From the NCBI RefSeq assembly GCF_040712315.1, contig NC_134013.1, positions 47,577,001-47,641,000 on the forward strand: a stretch of 64,000 nucleotides of DNA, read 5' to 3'. The notes below the pieces were generated by a model. That model did no database searches. It saw nothing but the letters and a program-made list of their open reading frames with translations, and was not told the DNA's origin. A program made the position numbers and the translations under genes. The number at the start of each line of letters is the position of its first letter. Within the stretch, counting starts at the first letter, position 1. Positions 34,178 through 45,300 of this stretch are shown here, piece by piece. This DNA comes from Castanea sativa. Its lineage: Eukaryota > Streptophyta > Magnoliopsida > Fagales > Fagaceae.

Positions 34178-36132
34178 TCAAGCAGCGAAGTCATCCTGGC
34201 CACCACCAACTCCCTCGTCCACATCCTCCTTGGGAGCAACATCTTCAGCAGCAATAGTTTCGTCAACTTCCACCTCTTTGTCCAGGGCTTATCGAGGTCT
34301 TTAAGGTTCACACCAGGATTATGCTTCACTAGATTCCTCCTCAGCAACTTGAAACCTTTGAAGTACCAACTAAGCAAGACACCGTTGTACTTGTTAGTAA
34401 GCTGGAAAGTGTGCACAGCACGCTCTCCAACCGCAAAAACTTCACATTTGGCCACCTGAAGCTGTTCGTCCTTCTGCTCCAACAACATCTTCTCGGCCTT
34501 AAGATCGTCAGTCAACGCCTTGACCTGCTCCTTCATCTTGTTCCCACTATCCATCGCCACTATTAGCTCCTTCCTCAGTGTAGAGCTTTCAACCTCCAAG
34601 ACGTCAACCTTAGAATTAGCCATAACTACCTTCTCCTCGTTGGTCAAATACCCAGTAGTAAGATATATTGCCTCTCCCAAGACCTAAAAAAAAAAAGAGG
34701 AAGAGTGATATGCAGAACAGGAATTGTTTAAAAAAAGGACGAAATCAAGTTCGGGCAGAAATGTACCTGGACGAGCTTATAAATATGAAGATTCACCAGC
34801 TCATGAGAGGGAATAGAACTTAAACCTTTCAACTCATCCGAAGCGACAACGATGTGGGCCCTCCCCATGGAATTGGTAACATCAGACACTGGAATCAATC
34901 TTACTCTTACCCTTATCACTAGCACGAGCCTTCTTCGGACGAGGAGTGATCTACTTGACGGAGGCAACAAGGGAAGCAACCTTAAGGTCGGATGCAATAG
35001 GAGTGGACGCGGTAGTCTCAACGACCTCCTTCGCCGCCCAGGGTCGTTTTTGGCCAATACTGGACAAAGGCTCATTCTTCCTGGCCCTCAACTTGGCGTA
35101 CAGCTCCTGGTTGAACTTCGTCGTCATCTCTGCGAAAGAATGCCATGAACAAGATATCAACGATAGAGTCAAAAGGGGAAAAACGAGTGTGCCTAAACAC
35201 TAACAACTTACTTTTATCTTCCCTGGCTATTGCACGCAAGACGTAAGAAGAAGGTTCAGGACCTAGGAAATGACGAGTTAAAATCCTAGGGTCGATCAAA
35301 TCGTCGAAGTCGTCGATGGTCCTCGCGTAGTCCGAAGCACTCTTGATGCAAGTTTTACTACTCTTCAGCTTTGGACGAGTCTTGGCTGCAAGAAATAAAA
35401 AAATATAAGGCGTTAGAGTTAGACAGAACAAAGGCATCCTTTCAAAAAAAAAATGAAAGAAGATGCACCAAGCTTAGGTGTCCCCCACCTATGCAACAAC
35501 CTAGGGATGTCTCCCCAAAGATCGTCCGAGAGGGTTTCCCAGCCATTTGCAGATACAAAGAAGTACCTAGACTTCCAATAACAAAATGACGAGGGAAGAC
35601 TCGCGATAAGATGGGCCTTCCTATACCAAGGAATTAGCTCGTAGTACCCAAACGCTTCCAACTCTTTCAAACGGTATAAGTATAGAAAGTCGTCCATCCG
35701 AATCATGTCTCCCTCGGTCACTATTATTCAAATCTCCATGCAACTAATGACAATCCTGCAGGAATTCGGCGTAAGTTGCCCTGGCGCTATGCCTAGGTGG
35801 TGGAAGAGCTCCATTACGAAAGGATGGACAGGGAATCTGAGGCCACTCAGAAGGGTAGCCTCATAAAAACACACCTCCCCAGGATTGAAAGCACAAGCGT
35901 TCTCGCTTGAACGAGGGAGTCGAATCTTGGTTGCGACAGGAATTTGGAACCTATCCCTAAATTTGAAAATGGTGTCCTCATCCAAAGAACACGCCTTCTT
36001 AAGGGCGTGGAAAGCCCTCAACATAGTAGGTGAAGAAGATAAACACGTCGAAACAGCAGTATCAACCTCCACGGCTTTGTCACTAGACGACAAACCTGTG
36101 TCCAACTCATTAAACCTCACCTCCGTTGACAT
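34178..36132 (-). pseudogene. Antisense intron-containing ORF of gypsy element 3
   Basis: This gene-like frame runs opposite to gag-pol. The likely start is MSTEVRFNELDTGL at 36132. The first part contains FYEATLLSGLRFPVHPFVME and LGIAPGQLTPNSCRI, which resemble the plant 'putative gypsy type transposon' domain (Pfam PF04195). A frame break near 35728 precedes IPWYRKAHLIASLPSSFCYW. Later segments correspond to the exons of the element 1 ORF (IDDFDDLIDPRILTRHFLGP; EMTTKFNQELYAKLRARKNE; then a coiled-coil-like stretch from 34680), separated by introns at matching places. The acidic C-terminus ends GGGQDDFAA. The function is unknown. Antisense ORFs of this kind are reported for Tat elements. Confidence 0.75.
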
Positions 36133-36336
36133 TTCCCGCAAAGACCTAAGCCAATCTAAGGACTTACGTAGTAAAGGGCTAAGATCGGCCAAGACCAAAC
36201 CTAGAGCGCTACCCCAGGAGCGAAGGACCCAACCTCCGGACAACCACCGGCGAACCCAAGAAGCACCCCTAAACGAGCGAAAAGAAAGGAAACGGAAGGA
36301 CAATGGCACCTAATCTCAGAATATTCATACATAAAA

Positions 36337-36367
<31 letters not shown>

Positions 36368-36735
36368 GAAGTTCCTATTTGAAGCAAAGCGAAGCAAAAC
36401 CAGGTAAGGGGAGGAAAGGAAAAGTACCTTACCTAAGGGCGGCCGGAGCTCGGAGAAAGGAAGAATCAAAGAAAGGAGGAATCACAGAAGATGAAGGAAA
36501 CACAGAGGTAAGAGAAATAGCAAAAGTGAAGAAAGGCAAGGGGAAAAAAAAGCATTTAAAAATCTCCCCAAATGCCTCATCAAGGAATGCGCCCACTTCC
36601 AGCCAACCAAAACACAACATGTGGCCACCAAGTGTGCCGCGCCATCACGTCGCCATAAATGCGGTAGAAACGGAATCAATAAGGGCACACTGAATATTGG
36701 GCGACCCTCCATATTCCCCGGTTCGTCAAAGGGCT

Positions 36736-37222
36736 TGATGACCAAGGAATAGGGGCCAACTAATGAGCCAGAAGGCATTGTTCATCCAAACACAGCTATG
36801 GTCGAGGAACGAGCCATAAATGCCACCATTATTAGCTGAGTTGTTACGATTTAGACGAAGTAAAGAGACAGCTCAGAGGCCTTCATATCCGTGCATTAAG
36901 TGTCAAAAGATTCCATATCCCTGCATTGAATGCTAAGGGCGTTACCCAGGGAAAAAACTAAACCACCATTAATGGTAGTTCCAACGGCTAGGAAAAGGAA
37001 GGCCTATATATAGCACACTCTACCAAAGGTAAAGGGTACGATCAAAAACATATTCTCATCAACTAAAATTCCTTAATTCTCTCTCTCTTATTCTAACTTT
37101 ATCATCGGAGGCTCGCCGACAAGCACCACATCGGTGACCTATTTGTTACCTCCTCTTGTGATCTTGCAGGTTGCATCGGAGCTATCTAGCGACTTCAACT
37201 ACTGACGATTTTGGCATCATCA
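36736..37222 (+). repeat. 3' LTR of gypsy element 3 (normal)
   Basis: It begins TGATGACCAAGG and ends GGCATCATCA. A TATA box lies at 37005-37012, so transcription should start near 37034, about 29 bases on. The same base marks where the aberrant left LTR resumes normal sequence. Confidence 0.87.
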
Positions 37223-37617
37223 GTAACCATGCATATTAAAATAAAATCACAAAATTTTCATTAAATTGAGGCTCATCTCTAGTGAAGCAAGGAAAACCCA
37301 AGGAAATAGCAGAGGTTCTTAATTAGTTTAATTCTCTTCTCCCCTCCTCTTGGGCCTCATTTACACCACGCATTCAAAAGAATAAAACACTACAATTGTG
37401 TATTACCAAGAACAAAATACAAAACTACAATTTTTTGTTATTCAAAGTATATCTTTGTACTATAGCCAAAGTTTTAGCATATAGTTATTTAGATGCTCCC
37501 AACTCAAATCTGACTAAATTGAGGCAATAAGATGCTCTTAACTCCGTCCATCCAGACTTGAATCTCCATCATCAAATTTGCTTCTCTCGTCACACTGCCA
37601 CCGGCCACCCAAATTGG

Positions 37618-37620
<3 letters not shown>

Positions 37621-37668
<48 letters not shown>
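37621..37668. repeat. (CT)24 microsatellite
   Basis: A pure CT run of 48 bases lies immediately before the SINE-like segment. Open frames across it are artefacts of the repeat. Confidence 0.97.
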
Positions 37669-37670
<2 letters not shown>

Positions 37671-37792
37671 AATAAGAGATATGGGATTCAATCCCCACCT
37701 ACACCAAAAACTAATTGGTGTCTTAGTCTGATGACAATGAGCTATCATCAGGAGCGGACGCCATAAGTTGAAACTCTTTCCAAAAAAAAAAA
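37669..37792 (+). mobile_element. Probable SINE fragment
   Basis: GGGATTCAATCCCC resembles a tRNA T-arm/B box. It is followed by a compact unique body with ATTGGTGTCTTAGTCTGATG and GGAGCGGACGCC, and ends in an A tail (37782-37792). No target duplication was found and the 5' part is missing or replaced by the CT run. The call rests on this layout and on general resemblance to plant SINEs. Confidence 0.45.
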
Positions 37793-38329
37793 TTGACTCT
37801 TTTATCTTATTTATTGGTGTCTAACTTGTCTTGCTTTATTTAATTATTTGGTTGATAGTGCGTAATGCCTTTTTTGAAAGTAAAGTTGAGTTGGTTTGAA
37901 ACTTTGAATGGTTAGATGCTGAAATTTAACGAAGATAATTGATTTTGTGTCTTTGTATACGTTGATCTAGAAAAACATCCTAGACACCAAACCCCCTCTA
38001 CACTAATTAAAAAAATTAATTCACGAAGATGCGTATGTATGTTGTAGTTTGACATTTTTTTTGAATTACAAGTTAATATGATAGTTTTACCTCGGCCCCC
38101 CAAGCATAAATTCCTAGTTCTACCCCTAATGATGAGCAAACAAACTTGAGACACTAAACCACACAATGCATGTGCTTTTCATAACCTTATGGACTTATGG
38201 CTCCACGATAACCAAGTCATTTATGAGGGCAAACAATCAAATCCCTATGAAACCTCACTAACATCTAAGCATTGGTTGACAAATATTGCATAAACCAAAG
38301 ACAGAGAAAGGAGAATAATAGACCACACA

Positions 38330-40738
38330 AAGCCCTACGTGGAGGACTGCCAGAATTTAATTAAAGTAGATGGAGCATAGAGAAAACAAAACAAGAACTG
38401 GCATAGACTTTGAAAACAAATCCAGAGAGGGGAAAAAGCTTTTTATGAGTGTTGATGCCTACTTTTGACAAATGGCCCAATAATAGAAGAAGCTCAACAA
38501 TAGGAAGAAAGTGAGAAGAGAAAATAGTAAAGCAAGCCCAGCAAGTTGGAATAGCAGGAATAATGGCCAGTAGGCCCACAAGAATAATAAGAGGTAAAGA
38601 GAAAGTACATGGGCCAAGGAATCCCAAGAAATGAAGTAGTAAACTCATGGAAACAATAAGAGGTAAAGTGGAAGTAAATGGGCCAGAGAAGCCCAAGAAA
38701 TGAATTAGTAAATTCATTGGGTTGGCTTAAAGGCCAATAAGCTCGAAAAGTAATAAAAGGTAAAGATGTGATAATAGGACCGAAGAAGCCCAGAGGATTA
38801 GCAAAAAGCTCACGGGTGTAAAAGAGGTAAAGAAGAAGTAAATGGGTCAAGGAAGCCGGAGGAATGGCATGGGCTGGCACAACAGAATGTTGGCCAATAA
38901 AGCCCAAAAAAGGTAAAGATATAGAAAGTGGACTGGCACGGCAGGAGCATCAGCCCATAAGCCCATCGGTAACTAGAAATAAAAGAGAGGTAATGATATA
39001 GCATGAACAATAAAGTGGCATGACAGGATCCCCAACCAAGAGGCCCACGAACACAAGAAAGAAGAGAACATGGGCTAGGCAGGAAGGAGAAGGCCTTCAC
39101 CCGAGCAATGCCCAGTCCAAAGAAGAGATGAAAGGCAGAGAACATGAGCCCAAAAGCCCATATGTCTTTCACACCACAAGAGTTAAACACCCACCTGAAC
39201 GTATAGCAGAATTAGACAAACACGGAGCAATAGCAAAGGCATAAAGGCCAGAAAAGTAACATATTCAGACGGAAGTGAAGCATACACACAGGGCCCAGGC
39301 ACCACCTACTTGCCACAGGTCAAGGGTATCAGAGGGCGTGGTCTGGTGGTGAGGAGAAAGAGGGAGGCTATTTTGGAGTTTCTACTTAAACTTCTTTGGG
39401 GAGAAATGCCATGTTGGGATGGCATCTCACCCAAAAGAAGTAAGTATGAGCTGGAACCATTGGATGCATGCCATAGAGGTAGGTGAGGGAGAAGTTTAAC
39501 CCTTATCTAGATAAGAGTAGAGAGAGGTAAGAGACAAGACAAGCCATTTTTGTCTGGGAATGAGGCGTGGTGCAACTAGCACAGTGAAATGGTAGTGGCT
39601 GGGCAATTGACAAGCCAGTGGCAGTCTAAGAAAGACACCCACAACAAGCCAAAAGCGGTTAAGGGGTAAAAATAGTAAATCATGTCATGGTAGACAGTAT
39701 AAAAGGTAGTAGTTGTGAACAGTGGAAAGGGGGGGATCAACTATCACGGAAAGAAATAGAGGTAGAACAAGGAAGAAAAGAAGAAAGAGAAGAAAAACAC
39801 AAAAATCAGACAAAAGCTTGAGTGATAGGAATAAAGGCATGCATTAATAGGCTACCCATTTCTCTCCCTCTTAACAAACCCACTCTCTAAGAAATTAAGA
39901 GTTAGAGTTCAAGCTATCGAGGTCCTTTTTCCAAAGTGCATAATCTCTATGGCAGAAGCCTTCTCTAAGGTTACTCTCATTGGGGATCGACTCCCTTTTT
40001 GGACTTGTGTTAGCTAAGAAGCTAAGCCCATTTCTTTGGCAAACGAGTTTTACTTTTTTGATTGATGAACAATTAGCTTGTTACCTTATTACTGAACTGC
40101 TTGCTATAACTTTGTTATGTGTGGTTGTATTATTATGCCATAGCCTTGTTAGAATCCTTTGTCCTTTTATTTAGGTGTTAGTATTATTTGTCAAATTTTA
40201 TAGTTATTCAGTCATATTGTATTTCTTGCTGTAATGTCTGTAACAGTTGCTCCTGCCGTGGGCACGCTTTACACTTAAAACTCCTGCCAAGGCGCGTCTA
40301 TACTGGGATGGCCCAACTTGTACGCAAATTGGTCTAAGGTGTGTTTCACTTAGGCCAATCCCAACTCTCCTACCTTAAAATCACAGGCCGTAATATAGCA
40401 GAAGAGATCAAAGCCCAATAACACAAAAGGCCGAACACAATGGGATACTAGCTTACTATAGCACCAAATCTATGAATGGCTAAGTGCCCAGATTTGTAGT
40501 TGCCAATGAGGCTGTTTTGAAGGCAAAAGAGTCGGGTTTTAGAAGAATCTTAATGCTGGTAAGAAGCAAGGAAATAGAACAAATTTGGAAACAGAAAAGG
40601 AAACCACCATGGAGATTCTTTGCACCAATTGAAACCTCACGAGTGCTCAGCTATTCTCCAGATCACAATTCAAGCAGTTCTTGGACTGCTTGTAAACAAA
40701 ACCAGAACTCTTGCCAAACTAGCTACCAAATGTCTTAA
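38330..40738 (+). pseudogene. RNase H-like (RVT_3 type) pseudogene, split by a solo LTR
   Basis: Two pieces, 38330-38449 and 40511-40738, join in the same frame once the LTR and one target-site copy are removed. The first piece gives IKVDGA followed by a stop, and a second stop lies near 38411. It continues RGEKAFYE into AVLKAKESGFRRILMLVRSK in the second piece. The VDGA and EAVLKA segments fit the RNase H fold that plants carry in LINE-derived and domesticated genes. A stop at 40736-40738 and an A-rich stretch near 40792-40811 suggest the old 3' end. It was already dead or died early. Confidence 0.55.
38450..40505 (+). mobile_element. Solo LTR, 2056 bp
   Basis: It begins TGTTGATGCC and ends GTTGCCA, with a perfect target duplication, ATGAG (38445-38449 and 40506-40510). 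A TATA box (TATAAAA) is at 39698-39704. The upstream half is rich in short GGCCCA-type repeats and contains a 69-bp tandem duplication (units starting at 38586 and 38655). Open frames in it look like artefacts of the repeats. The long LTR suggests a gypsy element, but no coding part remains to prove it. Confidence 0.8.
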
Positions 40739-42308
40739 GAATCATTTTTGGTCCAATTTTTTAATTTCTTTGTTGTAACATCCTTCTCTTGTAAAATAAA
40801 AAATAAAAAACCAGTGCATTGCCTTGTGTTCTGATGTTTAGTTTAGTGTCAAAATGAGTGTGATTCACTGACAAGAAAAGGTACCATATGTATCAAAAGT
40901 ATATGTAACCACCCTCTCATATAGGTGTTGATCTCACGCTTGTGGGATCTAACCCTATGTGAGACCTTCACAACAAAGTTGTTAAAGGTTTTATACGATA
41001 TGAGTTTCCCTAAAAGAATCTCCAGAGACCTGGCATTTACCCTGTCCACTGAAAGCAACGTAAATCATTACAATTGCACGTCTCCATAAGAGCTATAAGC
41101 TTAGAGACCTAACTTTAGTGTTTATCTTCCATTGCAGAGCTTTCAGGCTAGTGGCTTCGCTCTGATTTAGTTAGTGGTAGACAATTTAGGAAATGGTAGG
41201 TGTTGGCTAAGGGTTCTGGTCGTGGTATGTGGTTAAGAGGATGGCAGGATTTTGGGTGGTGCGGGTGGTAATGAATCATCTCTCCTTAGTGTGATAATAT
41301 GGCAGTTGTGTATGTATTTTTGAGGTGTTGAGGGTGTGTAGCTACGATAATGGAGCTTGGCACGGATGGTGGGTGTGATAATGGAATCTAGGAGGATAGA
41401 TGGATGTGATAATGGATGAAGGATAAACCTTCAGGAAGGGGGAGCGCATTAGGATCTACAAGAGCAAGGGCAAGAATTACCATGGAAGATCAAAAGATAA
41501 GGAGATATCTCTTCTATCTTGGAATATTAAGCAGAAGAAATTTTTTTTGCAAGGATCAAGTATAACAAAAAGATCATCAAAAAAAAAGTAGAGGCAAGAA
41601 AGAATATAATAGATAACTTATTCCAAACAAGATATATTTTCATAACAAGCTTCAAATAACAAAATGTAAAAATGCAATACCCTGATTATAATTTCATTTC
41701 ATGATCATACTCATGAACAGACTTGCAACGAATCACACAACAGAGAATTTACATACGAATCCCCTCTGAGTAACGTTCATCACATATCTTCTCCAAAGCT
41801 TAGCTTCTCTTCCACACATATTTTAGACCGCAATTATCACATCCTCGAAAGTCTAGGTGAACTAGGACATCCTACACTCAGGGCAGCAGGGTTTCGTTGA
41901 GCATATCTAGCACCTGGTCTTTGCCTTGTCCACCCAATCTGGCAGACATAAGCATCAACTGACAAATTAATGACAACTCAGACTAGAAGAGAGTAAATAT
42001 TTGTCAGAGAGAATTACTGCAGACACGTAGAAAGAGGGAAGAATATGTTGAGAAGGACTTAATTTCATGTTGATTTTTATCATTATTGTGTAATAAGAAA
42101 GCTTAGCTTCTCATTAAAATATAAAATTACCCACTGATTCAAAATGCAAAATGGTTAAGTTGGTACAGACCATCTATAATTCATAAACAAAACATTATTT
42201 CATTTATAATCATGCCTGAACATTGCAATAGATAAAAGAAACAAGGAGAAGGTAAATTTACAAATGCAGTACTCTGGCAGTCCAAGATCATGAATGAGGC
42301 ACACACAA
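40739..42308. other. Intergenic DNA and probable ELP5 3' flank
   Basis: No supported gene. A G-rich stretch with repeated GTGATAATGG motifs occupies about 41270-41415. The last few hundred bases before 42309 should include the ELP5 3' untranslated region, read on the minus strand, but its end could not be placed. Confidence 0.5.
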
Positions 42309-45300
42309 TTATATATCCAAATCATCATCTGGGTCCTCATCAGAATCTGGTCTCTCATCATCTGAATCACGCAAATATATTATCTCGCCCTTGCTAGAGT
42401 TCTCATTTGTCTGCAATATTCCAGTAGAAACAGGTTCTGCTTCACTCTTGCCATCCGTAAGTGATCGCCGACCATCATAAATTTGAATGGGTTTACCAGT
42501 TCCTAAAGCAATCAAAAGTCAAGTATGAAGTCATTAAAAATAGACACATCTTCAGATCTAATTAAAGAGATTACATATGGAAAATACATCTGAAAGAGTA
42601 ATATAATAATTCATTTCGAAAAAAGAAAATACACACACACACAAGCATCCCTGATTCCGTACCCTGGTGTTCAAAAGGAAGTACAACCTTAGCCCTATCA
42701 ATTTGCTCCTTCTCTGACAGCTGTAAATTAAATTGCACCTGTTGAAAGAAGTAGACTCTCATGATAGACTCTCATGATACCATAGATATAAAAACCGTAC
42801 CAAACCACTAGTTAAACCATGAACAAAGCATTATCTGGAATGTTTTGGGTAAAATACCAAATATGCAATGACCCATTATCAAACCGGGTAAACCGACGGA
42901 TTGCAAGGGTTAATCTTTTTAACCCGCAGTTAAAAAACCAAAAAAATACCTTGTGTATTTACTAAACTACTGAAGATTGAAAAGAAAATCTAATAAAGAT
43001 ATAAAGTGATAAAGATTAAAGGCTAAAAGACTAAAGAGATAAAGTAAGAGTTGTGCCATGAGATGAGAGTTGAGATTAAAGACATTAAGAGATAGCAATG
43101 AGACCAAAAGAGATAAAGAGATAGTGATAAAATTACAGATGCAGGTGATAAAATGATGAACTTAGGGGGGGGCGGGGGAAAAGACAAAAAAGAAGAAGAT
43201 AAAAATGGAAGAACTTCTACACTAAAAGAGTCAAAATTCATCAGACTAAAAAGTTAGAAAGCAATCCTATGGCCTACTCCAACATCTCACAAATGTGTAA
43301 TCTCTAGGGTTTAATGATTAAGCTAAAACTTAATTTTGAATATCAATGAGATATGTTGTTTCAAGACTTTTGAACTATATAACTTGGTTATTGGATGATT
43401 CATATGAATAATGTGTTTTTTTTTTCTCTAACTTTATGCCATATGATGTAATTTTTTATTGTTATAATTTATTTATTTACCTAAATGGAGTATTTTTATT
43501 TTATTTTAATTGCTTTTTATAATTATAAAATATATTATTTAATTAATTAATAAACCTACAATTCAACCAATGAACCACTGGTTGAACAAATGAACCAATG
43601 AACCAATTCTAGAGCTAGGTCAACCTCCGATACGGTTTTTATAACTGCATGAAACACTAGTTTGTATAAATCTAAGAAATGTGAAACTTGCGTGGTTCTA
43701 CGGACTGTTTGATATCAGATTTGTGAACATGGTGAACTGTTTGAGTCCACCAGATCTCAACCCACCATCAAAACCCCTCCCCAAACCATTGCAGGCAATG
43801 ACAATGAGAAGTCTTGCACAAGTATTGACAGGTCCAGAGAAATATAATTATTTAGGTATGTTTTTCTTTGGGAGCGAATATAATGTTTTGCTAATCTTTA
43901 TTTTTCAGAACTCTGCATAATAATGAACTAAGAAAAATTTGGGAGGCTCAACCCAGGAGAGTGGAGGTTACAAAAGTAAAAACCGACAGAGAGAGGATAA
44001 ATGTTTGCCTGTTAGTAAATCATTAAGAGCAATGTGTTTAGTTTTGGGTTCCTCATTGTTGGTTACCTAGTTGGGTAGCAGACTGGCCAGAGGTGTGTTG
44101 GAGATGGTGGAAAAGATGAAAAATCATGCACCAGCACACCATGTGGACTAGTACTTGGTCAGTGATTCTTAAACCAGTCAAGACTTAGCAGGAAACAAAT
44201 TGACCTAATGTCAAAAATTCATTATCTATATTATGGTCACATTTTAATATGCATGGTGCTAAACCTTTACTGATTTTTCTGTTTCTGTCATTTTTCCTGA
44301 GAAAATTGTGAAGGATATGCTGAGAGATTGGGTTGTGATCATGCTAAAGAGAGGGGTCAAAGGAGCGATAGGAATAAAATTAATTGTCATGATGGTCACA
44401 CATTTCTAAGATGATGATGATGATCACAACAACTTACTTTATGTGCACATACTGTGTTAACGAGGTTTCCCCTCTATTCCAATAAAAAATTATTACATAT
44501 AAAAACTGATACTAACAAAATCTTACAAATTATACTCAAACAGTGAAACTGAGAATTTCAAAGGAAAACATGATTTCCCAAACAAGAATGGAGGACAATG
44601 TCATTTCCCACTTATGAATGAAGCATCAATTAAAACTTAGGTTGGGTGCTTTGTGTGTGTGTCTAAGGGAGAGAGAGAGAGAGAGATGTCAAATAAAACT
44701 CTCAACAAGCTCAAGCTACTCAACTGACCTTTGGCAAAAGGCTTCGATTGACTATTTCATCTTCGGATGAAATGGATCTAAAGTTGATGGCTGATTGCTC
44801 AACATGAAATTCTTCAGACTGGATATGAAGTTTTTACGTTAAGACACAGTCAGTTCACCACTTTGTAAGTATAAAAACTTCCAAAGAGAGAGAAAGCAGG
44901 AGAGATCACCATCACTCGAACACGTCCATTTCTGCGCTTAAACCGGACATGAAACCTCCCTTTCCAATAATTATGTTCGAGTAAAGGGAGGCTCTCCCAA
45001 TTACATCTACGCCCATTTGCAGATTGATTTAGCGGTTCTATACTGCCCACCATTGAGGACATATACTCAAGAACAGCAGTAACCCTGTCTTCATGAAGGT
45101 CTGAATGTGACAACCAAAAGATGCTCGAAACTCTATCTGAAACCATAGTACAGTAGTGAAACTACGTGCATCTAAAAGCTGAAGTGCATCAAAAAAGACT
45201 TATTTTGTCCTTTGATTTTGTAACAGAGAATAATAGAACAGCAATAAATGCCAGTGATGCAACAAAATTACGGCTGCAACAGATCACTAGATTTTAATGA

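Larger units (their letters stand above)
27932..37222 (+). mobile_element. Ty3/gypsy retrotransposon 3, Tat lineage, 9.3 kb
   Basis: This is a plus-orientation element with gag, protease, RT, two RNase H domains and integrase in order, then a 44-bp repeat tract, then an antisense intron-containing ORF. The right LTR (36736-37222) is normal. The left LTR (27932-28200) is abnormal, without U3. The flanks read CTAAC (27927-27931) and GTAAC (37223-37227), a target duplication with one difference. Coding similarity to element 1 is strong, so they belong to one family. In-frame stops are fewer than in element 1, but it is not functional. Confidence 0.92.
37223..38329. other. Intergenic DNA after element 3
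   Basis: No gene is supported. It contains the CT microsatellite at 37621-37668 and a SINE-like segment just after it. The rest is AT-rich. Confidence 0.5.

Noticed and set aside
38494..38907. 137-codon minus-strand frame rich in Leu and Phe
   Set aside because: It lies in the short-repeat part of a solo LTR, so the repeated peptide reflects the DNA repeats and not a protein.
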